From: CADEED01 sp020442965
Lineage (GTDB): Bacteria > Pseudomonadota > Gammaproteobacteria > Steroidobacterales > Steroidobacteraceae
NCBI GenBank assembly: GCA_041395525.1
Contig: JAWLAH010000008.1
Location: forward strand, 41,007-105,006
Reading direction: 5' to 3'
Length of the DNA stretch: 64,000 nucleotides
Shown: positions 1 to 8,025 of the stretch, piece by piece
How the letters are laid out: every line of letters starts with the position of its first letter
How positions within the stretch are numbered: position 1 is the stretch's first letter
Notes under the pieces: generated by a model
What the model saw: the letters and a program-made list of their open reading frames with translations, nothing else
Database searches by the model: none
Told to the model about the DNA's origin: nothing
Translations under genes and position numbers: made by a program

Positions 1-1
1 G

Positions 2-421
2 AGTGGCAAATACGGGCGTGCGGACCTGGGCGCGCCGGCAGCGGCGGATCAGGCCGCGGGTCGCAAGGCAGGCTTGCAAATGGCTGGTGCAATCAACGAA
101 CGCAATCTCGCGGTCGTTGATGTCGTTGGCAAGATCGCCAAACAAGCCGGCGCTACGCCGAGCCAGGTGGCCCTCGCCTGGTTGTTAGCACAAGCCGGAC
201 GGCCGCTGCCGATCGTTGGCGCGCGAACGATCGAACAACTCACCGACAATCTCGACGCACTGCAACTAACACTCGATCCTGCGCAGCTCACCGAGCTCAA
301 CGAAATCAGCCGTATCGAACCGGGCTTTCCTAACAAATTATACAAGAACAAGCGGCTGCGTAACATGCTGCTCGATCGCGGCACTACGATCGAAGGTGGC
401 TTGCCAAATTTGTACGATTGA
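2..421 (+). CDS. Aldo/keto reductase, C-terminal part (5' end outside window)
   Basis: The reading frame is open from base 2 to the stop at 419-421, so only the last 139 codons are present. The start of the visible part reads SGKYGRADL, as in the loop after the seventh strand of AKR barrels. The tail contains GATPSQVALAWLLAQ, then LPIVGARTIEQLTDNLDAL, the conserved NADP(H)-binding end of the aldo/keto reductase barrel. These enzymes reduce carbonyls with NADPH in the cytoplasm; the substrate cannot be told. An internal TTG at 74 or ATG at 80 would cut the domain, so I treat the gene as truncated by the window edge. It lies 37 bp before the SDR gene on the same strand, which suggests one redox unit. 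Confidence 0.85.
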   Translation, partial: SGKYGRADLGAPAAADQAAGRKAGLQMAGAINERNLAVVDVVGKIAKQAGATPSQVALAWLLAQAGRPLPIVGARTIEQLTDNLDALQLTLDPAQLTELNEISRIEPGFPNKLYKNKRLRNMLLDRGTTIEGGLPNLYD

Positions 422-458
422 CGCGCCATTTTTCACGCTATCTGTCTGGAGGAAAAAC

Positions 459-1259
459 ATGCAGCGATTTGCCAGCACAATTCTCTTGTCATTGTCGGTC
501 TGCCTGCTCGCGAGCTTGGTGCCCGCGAACGCTGCGGAACCGACGCACCAGGAGCGAGCAACAGTCCTGATAACCGGCGCCAACCGCGGCATTGGCCTGG
601 GATTCGTGCGCAGCTACGGCGAGCGTGGCTGGCGCGTGATTGCCACCTGTCGAGACCCCGCGCAAGCGACGGAGCTGGCCGAATTCGCAAACGAGCACCC
701 GAACGTCTCGATCATGCAGTTGGACGTGTCGAGCGCCAGCGAGACCGCCGCGCTGGCGCAAGCGCTGAATGGCCAACCGATCGACCTGCTGATCAACAAC
801 GCCGGTACCACTGGCAACGTCCGCAACCAATCGGTCGGCAAGCTGGACATGGCGGAGTTTGCGCAGGTACTCGCGGTGAACACCATCGGTCCGCTACGAG
901 TGGCAGAAGCCCTGTTGCCGAATGTCATGGCTGGCAAGCAGAAGAAGATCGTCAACCTCAGCACGAGTGAGGCATCGTTCGGTATGGACCGGGGCCCGGC
1001 GCGAATCCCCTTCTATCGATCCAGCAAGTCGGCCCTCAACATGCTGATGCTCAACTACGCCAAGATGGTTGCAGACCGCGGCGTAACGGTCCTGCTCGTG
1101 AATCCAGGCCCTGTTGATACGGACATGATGAAAGGTGCAGGGATGAAACTGGCGAGTGTTGACAGTGCCGTCGGCCAGATCGTTCCGCTGATCGACCAGC
1201 TGTCACTCGCCGACAGCGGCAAGTTCTGGAACTTCGACGGGAAACCGGTGCCCTGGTAG
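459..1259 (+). CDS. Exported short-chain dehydrogenase/reductase
   Basis: This 266-residue protein has an N-terminal signal peptide (about residues 1-26, ending PANAAEP), unusual for an SDR. The Rossmann fold follows: TGANRGIG for cofactor binding near residues 38-45, NNAGTTG in the central strand, and YRSSK as the YxxxK catalytic pair. The late VNPGPVDTDM segment is also typical of SDRs. The ATG at 459 is chosen because GGAGG at 448-452 sits 6 bp upstream and the signal peptide begins there. The fold predicts NAD(P)-dependent oxidation or reduction of an unknown substrate, probably outside the cytoplasm if the signal is functional. The family call is secure; the location is inferred. Confidence 0.88.
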   Translation: MQRFASTILLSLSVCLLASLVPANAAEPTHQERATVLITGANRGIGLGFVRSYGERGWRVIATCRDPAQATELAEFANEHPNVSIMQLDVSSASETAALAQALNGQPIDLLINNAGTTGNVRNQSVGKLDMAEFAQVLAVNTIGPLRVAEALLPNVMAGKQKKIVNLSTSEASFGMDRGPARIPFYRSSKSALNMLMLNYAKMVADRGVTVLLVNPGPVDTDMMKGAGMKLASVDSAVGQIVPLIDQLSLADSGKFWNFDGKPVPW

Positions 1260-1489
1260 CACTAGAATAGTGACGGAACGCCGATCGAACCGGCCAGTTC
1301 GACGCGTGCACGATGGAGCACGCCTGCGCGACGCAACCGCAGCACCAGATGTCGCTCCGCGCGGTCACAAGTAACTGGCTGTTCACATAAGGCCGTCTCG
1401 AGATCGCGACGCAACAGTTCACAGTTCTCGCTTTCGTGAATGTGTGCTCTACCACGCTTGCACCGGCGTTCACGATCGACATACATTCG

Positions 1490-1593
1490 AACCCAACCAG
1501 GGCATACCCGTCGAAAGGCGGGGACGCAAAGCCACCGATCTACCAGCGCGCAACGGCGCGTTCACGATAGCGGGGCTGCCGGACGAGAAGTCC
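1490..1593 (+). promoter_or_regulatory. c-di-GMP-I (GEMM) riboswitch aptamer
   Basis: The GEMM-I core is easy to read. AGGGCATACC (1499-1508) leads into a GAAA-tetraloop stem (CCCGTC GAAA GGCGGG, around 1506-1521), followed by GGGACGCAAAGCC (1521-1533), the invariant ligand-binding and junction segment. A variable P3 stem with GCGCG arms follows. The 3' half is ATAGCGGGGCTGCCGG (1567-1582), matching the conserved TAGCGGGGTTACCG segment of the Vibrio Vc2 aptamer. A short GGACGAGAAGTCC hairpin closes the 3' side. The aptamer lies 90-190 bp upstream of the Ig/Fn3 gene at 1680 on the same strand, so c-di-GMP probably controls that gene. The class is recognised from consensus; direction of control is not known. 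Confidence 0.9.
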
Positions 1594-1609
1594 GAGATTC
1601 GTCGACCAG

Positions 1610-1626
1610 GCGCTAGCTGTTAGCGC
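1610..1626 (+). promoter_or_regulatory. Hairpin in the riboswitch expression platform
   Basis: GCGCTA and TAGCGC form a perfect 6-bp stem around GCTGT, 20-40 bp after the aptamer and about 55 bp before the start codon. There is no T-tract, so it does not look like an intrinsic terminator. It could be part of a translational switch. Confidence 0.4.
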
Positions 1627-1679
1627 AGTCGCACGGTTGCCGTTCGCTCACTTCGAGCGCGCTGCCCTGACCGATCGGG

Positions 1680-2399
1680 ATGGGGTGTATGCGGCAGGAA
1701 CATCGACTATTGCGTGCCGTGACGGCGCTACTCGCACCGCTCGCGCTGACGACCGCCTGCGGCTGGGACGAGACCAAGGGCGAGATTGCGGCCACCGGCG
1801 ACGCTATTTCATTCACTCAGGACAGCGGCTCGACCGCCATTGCCAACAAGGCGCCGATCGTCGCCGGCACGCCGCACGGCTACGCGCCGATCGATGAAGC
1901 CTACGATTTCATGCCGGTCGCCGCAGACCCCGACGGCCACAAGGTTGAATTTTCCATCAACAACAAGCCGCGCTGGGCGTCTTTCGACACAAGTACTGGC
2001 CGCTTGTCTGGCACGCCGCGCGCGACCGACGCCGGGCTGTATGCGAACATTATCGTGGCCGCAACCGATGGTCGCAGCAGCGCTACCCTGAAGCCGTTCG
2101 CGATCGGTGTCGGCCAACAGTATGAGAGCATGGGCGGCATCGGGCATGCCGAGCTGAGTTGGTCGCAACCAACGGCGACCGCGAACGGCTCCAGGCTGAC
2201 CAATCTGGCCGGCTACCGGGTCTACTTTGGCCGTGGCCAGGCGGAGCTCACCAATACGGCCATGATCACGAGCCCGCTCAAGACGAGCTACCAAGTCACG
2301 GGACTTGGGCCGGGCCTGTGGTATTTTGCGGTTTCTTCGGTGACGAAGGACGGCGTGGAAAGTGATCTGTCCGAAATTGGCTCGAAGCAGATCAGTTAG
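1680..2399 (+). CDS. Exported Ig-like/Fn3 domain protein, probable lipoprotein
   Basis: The 239-residue product starts with a hydrophobic leader ending LALTTACGWD, a plausible but non-ideal lipobox with Cys near residue 27. Residues about 55-140 resemble the putative Ig (He_PIG) domain: NKAPIVAGTP, FMPVAADPDG and STGRLSGTPRATDAG are its usual marks. Residues about 155-239 form a fibronectin type III fold with ELSW, LAGYRVYFG and GLGPGLWYFAVSSVTKDG. Such pairs occur in surface adhesins and carbohydrate-binding accessory proteins. An in-frame ATG at 1689 would drop three residues and is equally possible. The upstream c-di-GMP riboswitch suggests a role in surface attachment or biofilm matrix; that role is inference. 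The stop lies 5 bp from the convergent ntrX stop. Confidence 0.75.
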   Translation: MGCMRQEHRLLRAVTALLAPLALTTACGWDETKGEIAATGDAISFTQDSGSTAIANKAPIVAGTPHGYAPIDEAYDFMPVAADPDGHKVEFSINNKPRWASFDTSTGRLSGTPRATDAGLYANIIVAATDGRSSATLKPFAIGVGQQYESMGGIGHAELSWSQPTATANGSRLTNLAGYRVYFGRGQAELTNTAMITSPLKTSYQVTGLGPGLWYFAVSSVTKDGVESDLSEIGSKQIS

Positions 2400-2404
2400 C
2401 GCAG

Positions 2405-3766
2405 TCAATCGTCGGAAATACTCCGAAAATCGACGCCGAGCGAGCGCAGCTTGCGATACAAGTGCGTGCGCTCCATGCCGACACGCTTGGCAAGCTGCCC
2501 CACCTTGCCGTTGCACAACAACAGCTGCTGCTGCAGATAGGCACGTTCGAACTGCTCACGCGCCTCGCGCAGTGGCAATGCCAATAGATCCTGCTTGACC
2601 AACGGCTCGTCCTGCGGTGACTGCAGAGCAAGCTCGCGCTCGATCTCATCCAGGCGGATTTCTTCGTTGCCCCCCTGCACTAACAAGCGCTGCACGAGAT
2701 TCTTGAGTTCGCGGACGTTGTCCGGCCAAGGATAGTTACGCAAGCGGTTCTGCGCCGCGATGCCGAAGCGCCGGAATGCCAGCCCATCGGCATCGACCAG
2801 GCGATCCACGTAGTGTCTGAGCAGATCGGGCACGTCCTCCGCATAGTCCCTGAGCGGCGGAATCCGCACGATCAGCGTGTTCAGGTGCGAGAGCAGATCG
2901 CGCCGGAACGACTCTCCGATCGCCTCGATGCCAGACCGTGCCGACGAGAGGAAACGCGTTCGGATCGCTTGTGGGCTGCTGCCACCCATGCGCGTGTAGT
3001 GGCCGGACTCGAGCGCACCCACCAATAAGCGCTGCACGCTGATTGGCACGTCTTCGAGATCGCTGATGAACAGCGTGCCGTCGCCCGCCTGCTCGATCAG
3101 GCCGGGTGTGACCTCACCATTGCGCTCAGTACCAAACAACTGCGCCTCGGCCGTGTCGTCACGCAGCGTGCTCGCGATCAACGCGATGAATGGCTGTGCA
3201 GCGCGCGGGCTGGCTTCGTGCAGATAGCGCGCGAACGCCTCGCGTCCCGTACCAGCCTCGCCGATGAGCAGTATCGGCGAATCGTTCTGCGCGAGCTGCG
3301 TCAGCTCGGCGCGTAGCTGTTGCATCAGCTTGCTGCGACCGATCGGAATGCTCGCCGACGATGCTAACAGCTTGCCGGTGTGCCGATACCGCTTGCCGGC
3401 ATCGAGCGCTCGTTCGACCGTGCGCAGCAGCTTTTGCAGCGACAGGGGTTTCTCGACGAAATCGAACGCCCCCAGGCGCGTAGCTTCGACCGCGGTATCG
3501 ACCGTGCCATGCCCCGACATCATGACGACCGGGCACGCACCGTCGCCACCGCTGGCAGACCACTCGCGTAGCAACGTAATACCATCCGTATCAGGCATCC
3601 AGATATCGAGCAGCACGAGGTCGGGGTTCTGGCGCGCGCGCGACGCACGTGCCTGGCGTGCGTCGGCAGCGACGTCGACCTCATACCCCTCTTCCGACAG
3701 GATCTCTTTCAGGAGCCCGCGAATATCGGCTTCATCATCCACCACTAATATGTGCGCTGCCGTCAT
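2405..3766 (-). CDS. ntrX: NtrX-type response regulator with degenerate AAA+ domain
   Basis: The 453-residue protein has a receiver domain (about 1-120) with acidic pair D10-D11, phosphoacceptor D54 in LLDIWMPD and Lys in FVEKPLS. A sigma54-activator-like AAA+ domain follows, then a Fis-type helix-turn-helix (QLAKRVGMERTHLYRKL) at the C-terminus. The AAA+ core is eroded: Walker A reads GEAGTGRE instead of GESGTGKE, the GAFTGA loop is replaced by NGEVTPG, and Walker B reads GTLFISDLED instead of GTLFLDEI. It therefore probably binds DNA without acting as a sigma54 activator, as known for some NtrX proteins lacking GAFTGA. The ATG at 3766 is chosen because it overlaps the ntrY stop as ATGA and has GGAGG about 10 bp upstream. 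Confidence 0.9.
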   Translation of the reverse strand: MTAAHILVVDDEADIRGLLKEILSEEGYEVDVAADARQARASRARQNPDLVLLDIWMPDTDGITLLREWSASGGDGACPVVMMSGHGTVDTAVEATRLGAFDFVEKPLSLQKLLRTVERALDAGKRYRHTGKLLASSASIPIGRSKLMQQLRAELTQLAQNDSPILLIGEAGTGREAFARYLHEASPRAAQPFIALIASTLRDDTAEAQLFGTERNGEVTPGLIEQAGDGTLFISDLEDVPISVQRLLVGALESGHYTRMGGSSPQAIRTRFLSSARSGIEAIGESFRRDLLSHLNTLIVRIPPLRDYAEDVPDLLRHYVDRLVDADGLAFRRFGIAAQNRLRNYPWPDNVRELKNLVQRLLVQGGNEEIRLDEIERELALQSPQDEPLVKQDLLALPLREAREQFERAYLQQQLLLCNGKVGQLAKRVGMERTHLYRKLRSLGVDFRSISDD

Positions 3767-6009
3767 GCCCTGTCCCTCCAAAGCTCGACTCTACGCTCCC
3801 GCAGCGTTTGCGTCCGCGCTCGATCCACGAGTGGCAAGATCACGCGCACCCGAGCACCACCGTCGGAACTATTATCGGCTTCAATCCGCCCACCATGCTC
3901 TTCGACGATTTTCTTGACGATCGCCAACCCAAGTCCAGTGCCGCGCGGCTTACTCGTGACATAAGGATCGAATATCCGTCCCAGGAACTCTGGTTTGAAG
4001 CCCGGGCCGTTATCCGACACTGTGAGAGTAGCGCATTCGATCTCCGCTGAGCGTTCGCGCCGCGTCGCAATCTGGATACGGCCGCCGGCGATACCATCGA
4101 GCGCTTCGCGCGCGTTCGTAATCAGATTGTTGAGAATCTGCCGCACGCGCCCGCGATCCGCGTCGATCGTATCGATCGATGGGTCTAGGTCGAGATCGAT
4201 CTGCGCGCCGCTATCCCGGGAGCCATCCTGCGGCCGATAGAGCTCGGCCACCTCACCGACGAGCTGATTGAGGTTGAACGACGCAACGCGCATATCCGGC
4301 GCGCGCGCGTAGTCGCTGAACGCGTTCACCATGGCTTTCATCGCCTCGACCTGCTGAACGATCGTGTGCGTGGCACGATCGAGCACCTGCGCATCTTCGC
4401 CCTGCATGTGGCCGAGATAGCGACGACGCATACGCTCCGCCGACAACTGGATCGGGGTCAGCGGATTTTTTATCTCGTGCGCCAGCCGTCGCGCGACTTC
4501 GCCCCAAGCAGAGTCGCGCTGCGCCTGCAGCAATGCCGTGATGTCGTCGAAGACCAGGATGAAACCGCGGTCGTCCTCGTCATCCGCCGGCACGTGCGTA
4601 CAGGCACAGACGAGCACCCGCCCACCCGCTTCGGGGCCGAGTTCGATTTGCTCGCGCCACTCCGCGCGGCCCGCCGTGAGTCGCTCGGTCAGCGCACCGA
4701 CAAACTGCTCCAGGCGCGGCGAAGACGGTGTCAGTGCCGCCAGCGGCCGCCCAATGGCGCTCGACAGGTCCACACCCAGAATGGTGCTGGCGGCGTCGTT
4801 GGCGCTACGCACATTCAGATCGCGATCAAGCGCGATGACGCCGTTCGATAGGCGCGCCAGGATGATCGAGAGCCGCTCGCGTTCGCGTTCGACCGCTTGT
4901 TTGCTGCGCTCCGTCTCCTCACGAGCGCGGCGCAAGCGCTTGGTCATATCGTTGAAGGAGTGCACGAGAAAGCCCATTTCATCGCGCGATGGCAGCGGCA
5001 GGCGCGTGCCGAAGTCGCCCTTGCCCACCGCGCGGGTGCCGGCGATCAGATCTTGCACCGGGCGCGTGAGACGCTGTGCGAAAAACAAAGCACCGTAGAT
5101 CGCCGTCAGCATCGCGAGCAGCAGCACGAGTGTCAGCGTGAGTCGGAAGCTGTACTTCAGCGGCTCGCGCAGCGCCGACAGATCGCCGTGTTGTGAATAG
5201 GAACGCTGGACCGCCTCGGTGAGTTGCGCTACCTGACGAGGCACCGAGTAGGTAGCAACCAGATAGCGCTCGGTCGCACGACTTGCCACACCATCGACGG
5301 GCGCAGCGGTACGAATTACATAGCCGCCGTCCGGCAGGAGATCGAGACTGGCGAACGAGCGCCCGGCACTCACCTCCCGCAGCAAATCCGCCGGCGGCTT
5401 GGCGGGCAGAACCTCTCCCGATGATGCGGTGGCCACGGCAATGATCTGTCCCAATGGCCCAAACACGGTGATCTCGAGCGCGCCGCTCGCGCGCTGCTCG
5501 GCATCGATCGCGCGGACGACTTCGGCGCGCGACTTGCCGGTGAGCAGGCCGGCGAGTTGATCGGTGCGCCGCGCATACTCGCGCGTGCGCACCTGCAGTG
5601 CGGACTTCGACAGCTCCAATGCATCCGCCAGGCCCTGCTTGATCTCGACTCGAAACCAACTATCGATACCGCGATTGAGGAACTCGAGCGAAAACAGATA
5701 GACGATCAAGAGCGGCGCCACGACCAAAGCACCGAACGTGACGACTGTACGTGCCGTCATGCGCGAGCCTGGAACATGCGCTCGATAGTCGCGCACCAAT
5801 TGCGCAATCTTGCGTGCTAACAAAAATGTCACGACGGCGACGGCCGCGAGATTGATCAGCAGTATCCAGGGCCGCATGCGGCCAAACTGCGCGGAATTTT
5901 GCACCGTGAGTGCGAGCAGGACGAGAATGCCAGTAACCAGACTCGCCCACAGGACGATGAGTCCTACGGTACCAAGTCGTCTTACTGCGGCAACGCCCAT
6001 GAGTACCAC
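3763..6009 (-). CDS. ntrY: Sensor histidine kinase NtrY
   Basis: This is a membrane sensor kinase of about 748 residues. Two N-terminal helices are followed by a third (about 75-100), an extracytoplasmic region, and a helix near 290-305. A HAMP domain comes next (about 305-355, LTRPVQDLIAGTRAVGKGDF), then a PAS domain (about 375-480). The HisKA box is LAHEIKNPLTPIQLSAERM with His near 511, and the ATPase has N-box NNLITNAREAL, DNGPGF and GTGLGLAIVKKI. It should phosphorylate NtrX, encoded next with an ATGA overlap. The start is uncertain: GTG at 6009 or ATG at 6000, both inside the end of the DUF4390 gene, which indicates translational coupling. The NtrYX pair is linked to nitrogen and redox sensing in other proteobacteria. 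Confidence 0.92.
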   Translation of the reverse strand: MVLMGVAAVRRLGTVGLIVLWASLVTGILVLLALTVQNSAQFGRMRPWILLINLAAVAVVTFLLARKIAQLVRDYRAHVPGSRMTARTVVTFGALVVAPLLIVYLFSLEFLNRGIDSWFRVEIKQGLADALELSKSALQVRTREYARRTDQLAGLLTGKSRAEVVRAIDAEQRASGALEITVFGPLGQIIAVATASSGEVLPAKPPADLLREVSAGRSFASLDLLPDGGYVIRTAAPVDGVASRATERYLVATYSVPRQVAQLTEAVQRSYSQHGDLSALREPLKYSFRLTLTLVLLLAMLTAIYGALFFAQRLTRPVQDLIAGTRAVGKGDFGTRLPLPSRDEMGFLVHSFNDMTKRLRRAREETERSKQAVERERERLSIILARLSNGVIALDRDLNVRSANDAASTILGVDLSSAIGRPLAALTPSSPRLEQFVGALTERLTAGRAEWREQIELGPEAGGRVLVCACTHVPADDEDDRGFILVFDDITALLQAQRDSAWGEVARRLAHEIKNPLTPIQLSAERMRRRYLGHMQGEDAQVLDRATHTIVQQVEAMKAMVNAFSDYARAPDMRVASFNLNQLVGEVAELYRPQDGSRDSGAQIDLDLDPSIDTIDADRGRVRQILNNLITNAREALDGIAGGRIQIATRRERSAEIECATLTVSDNGPGFKPEFLGRIFDPYVTSKPRGTGLGLAIVKKIVEEHGGRIEADNSSDGGARVRVILPLVDRARTQTLRERRVELWRDRA

Positions 6010-6572
6010 TCACTCTCACGGTGCCAGTCGTTACTCCAGAACAAGATCGCGCGCAGAGCGTCGGCCAGTCGTCCGCGGCGCACGCCGGCGCGGAGGCTGA
6101 TACGGTAGCGCGCGTCATCCGCGAGCTGCGAGCGAATGATGATGGGCCAAGCCTCCACTTTGCCGAGCGCATCGAGCGCTTCGTCCAGGGTCGCATAACT
6201 CTGCGGCTCGCCAGCAGGCAAATCGCGCACGAGATAGCGCTCGCTGACCGTGTGAAATTGCAATTCTCGCCGCAGCGTCAGCGCGACGACGTCACTGTTG
6301 AGCCAGTAACGCCGCTCACGTGAGACGAGGACGTCGAGATCGAAGCTCAAAGTCAGACCATCACGCAGTGCTGCCGCTATTGCATCATTGGCCGGATAGA
6401 TGATCCGAGCATACAGCTCGTATACGCCGTTGTTGACATTGATGTACGCGGAACGCACTTCGAGAGTGCCATCGAGTGCATCGCTCCGCGCCAGACCAGC
6501 GACGAGCAGCAGCAACAGCGCGACAACACGCGCGCAGCTCGTACAACGGGCATTGGCGGTAAAACTCGTCAT
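5982..6572 (-). CDS. DUF4390 family exported protein
   Basis: The 196-residue product begins MTSFTANARCTSCARVV, followed by a hydrophobic stretch ending GLARSDALDG, a likely signal peptide. The body has LEVRSAYINVNNGVYELYA, LTLSFDLDVLVSRERRYW and a C-terminal LFWSNDWHRESEWYSW, which match DUF4390, a family usually found between rsmB and ntrY. Its biochemical function is not known. The ATG at 6572 lies 5 bp after the rsmB stop. A longer open frame upstream overlaps rsmB and is not believed. The 3' end overlaps the ntrY start by 19-28 bp. Confidence 0.8.
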   Translation of the reverse strand: MTSFTANARCTSCARVVALLLLLVAGLARSDALDGTLEVRSAYINVNNGVYELYARIIYPANDAIAAALRDGLTLSFDLDVLVSRERRYWLNSDVVALTLRRELQFHTVSERYLVRDLPAGEPQSYATLDEALDALGKVEAWPIIIRSQLADDARYRISLRAGVRRGRLADALRAILFWSNDWHRESEWYSWALPQ

Positions 6573-6577
6573 GCAAC

Positions 6578-8020
6578 TCACTCGTCGGTGGCGGCGCCGA
6601 TACAAGCATAATAGAAGCCGTCGCTGCCCGCGCCGTGACCTGGCAAAAGCTGCCAGCCAACGGGGCGAATGAGTATGCCGGGCGGCATGGGTACCGCCAG
6701 CGGCCAGGGCAACGCGCTGGCACGCGATTCGGCCGCCAGAAACTCCCCCACCAGTTCCTCGTTCTCGACGGGCAGGACCGAGCAGGTGCAGTACACCAGC
6801 CGGCCGCCGGGGCGCAGCAACTCGAAGGCATTCTTGAGCACCGCGCGCTGAATCGCCTGAAATCCCGCGATGTCGCCCGCGCGACGTAACAACTTGATGT
6901 CGGGGTGGCGACGTATGACACCCGTGCTGGAACACGGCGCATCGACCAGGACACGGTCGAATGACCGCGGCTGCAAGCACTCGATCAGCTCGGCTGCCGG
7001 GCGAGTGAGATCGGCTCGCACCAGTTCCGCGCTAACGAGCGGCGCTGCGGCATTGGCACGCGCGAAATTTTCCTCCACCAATCGCAGCCGCGCGCCATCG
7101 ATATCGGCCGCGATCAATTGTTCGAGACCGCGTGTGAGCTGCGCAAGGTGCAGGGTCTTGCCGCCCGGCGCCGCGCAGGCGTCCAGCACGCGCATGCCGG
7201 CTTGCGCCTGTAGCAGAGGCGCCGCCAACTGAGCCGCCGCATCCTGTACCGAGACGCGTCCGGTCGCGAAGCCCGGGATCACACCGATCGGCGCTGGCCG
7301 CGCGAGCGTAACGGCGCCCGGACGCCAGTCGATGAGCGCCGCCTCACGGCCGAGCGCACGCCACTCCAGCATGAACTGCTCGCCGCTCAGTTGTGAGAGA
7401 TCGAGCCGCAGTGTCATCGGTGGGTGTTCGTTGTTAGCCTCGAGCACCCGCAGGAATTGGTCGGGCCACGCCATGCGCAATTGCTGCACGAACCAGTGCG
7501 GATGAGCGGTGCGCCGGGCGATATCTCCATCTGCGAGCGCGGCTTGCCCTTCGGCCGGTGCATCGCTCAACAACTCCTCACGCTCCCGGACGAATCGCCG
7601 CAGTACCGCGTTCACGAGCCCGCTGGCGCGCGCAGCGCCGATCAGCCGGCTCGCCTCGACCGCCAAGTGCACCGATGCTTCAACCGGCGCACGCGAATAC
7701 TCGACTTGGTGCGCGCCGGTCACTAACAAGGCCGCCAGCGGCGGTGGCAGGTCCGCGATCGGCCGCTGCAGTAGTTTGCCCACGGCCGGCAGCAGTCGCA
7801 GGTACCAGCGAACGGTGCCGAGTGCGATGGCCTGTATCGCCGCCCGATCGACGCGCGCGGCCGTTTCCTGCAACGCATCGTCGGCGGAGCGACCGCCGCT
7901 CACCACTGCGGCGACTACTTCTACGGCAGCCGCGAGTGTCGCAGCGCCGGGAGCTGGTTTGTTGCCCGCATGGCCGCCAGGTCCGTGCGACGGTCGCTTG
8001 CCCCTGTACTTGGTCGACAT
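6578..8020 (-). CDS. rsmB: 16S rRNA (cytosine-967-C5)-methyltransferase RsmB
   Basis: RsmB methylates C967 of 16S rRNA. The 480-residue product has a basic N-terminus, an NusB-like helical RNA-binding domain (about 25-165, with RTAHPHWFVQQL after it) and a C-terminal Rossmann methyltransferase. Visible motifs are DACAAPGGKT for SAM binding, DAPCSSTGV with the releasing Cys, and YCTCSVLPVENE with the nucleophilic Cys. The start MSTKYRGK at 8020 lies 5 bp after the fmt stop; upstream in-frame codons (GTG 8029 and others) lie inside fmt and give no recognisable sequence. It belongs to the def-fmt-rsmB operon, the usual order in gammaproteobacteria. Confidence 0.95.
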   Translation of the reverse strand: MSTKYRGKRPSHGPGGHAGNKPAPGAATLAAAVEVVAAVVSGGRSADDALQETAARVDRAAIQAIALGTVRWYLRLLPAVGKLLQRPIADLPPPLAALLVTGAHQVEYSRAPVEASVHLAVEASRLIGAARASGLVNAVLRRFVREREELLSDAPAEGQAALADGDIARRTAHPHWFVQQLRMAWPDQFLRVLEANNEHPPMTLRLDLSQLSGEQFMLEWRALGREAALIDWRPGAVTLARPAPIGVIPGFATGRVSVQDAAAQLAAPLLQAQAGMRVLDACAAPGGKTLHLAQLTRGLEQLIAADIDGARLRLVEENFARANAAAPLVSAELVRADLTRPAAELIECLQPRSFDRVLVDAPCSSTGVIRRHPDIKLLRRAGDIAGFQAIQRAVLKNAFELLRPGGRLVYCTCSVLPVENEELVGEFLAAESRASALPWPLAVPMPPGILIRPVGWQLLPGHGAGSDGFYYACIGAATDE

Positions 8021-8025
8021 TCGCG

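Noticed and set aside
1262..1489. Searched for a small gene or tRNA in the gap before the riboswitch
   Set aside because: No tRNA cloverleaf, no frame with a Shine-Dalgarno and no recognisable product was found.
1809..2516. 235-codon minus-strand frame over the Ig/Fn3 gene
   Set aside because: The sense gene has signal peptide and domain patterns and follows a riboswitch; the antisense product overlaps the ntrX C-terminus in another frame.
6573..6980. Upstream extension of the DUF4390 gene
   Set aside because: The extra 136 residues are antisense-free but lie out of frame within rsmB, are Arg/Ala-rich and precede a good signal peptide start at 6572.
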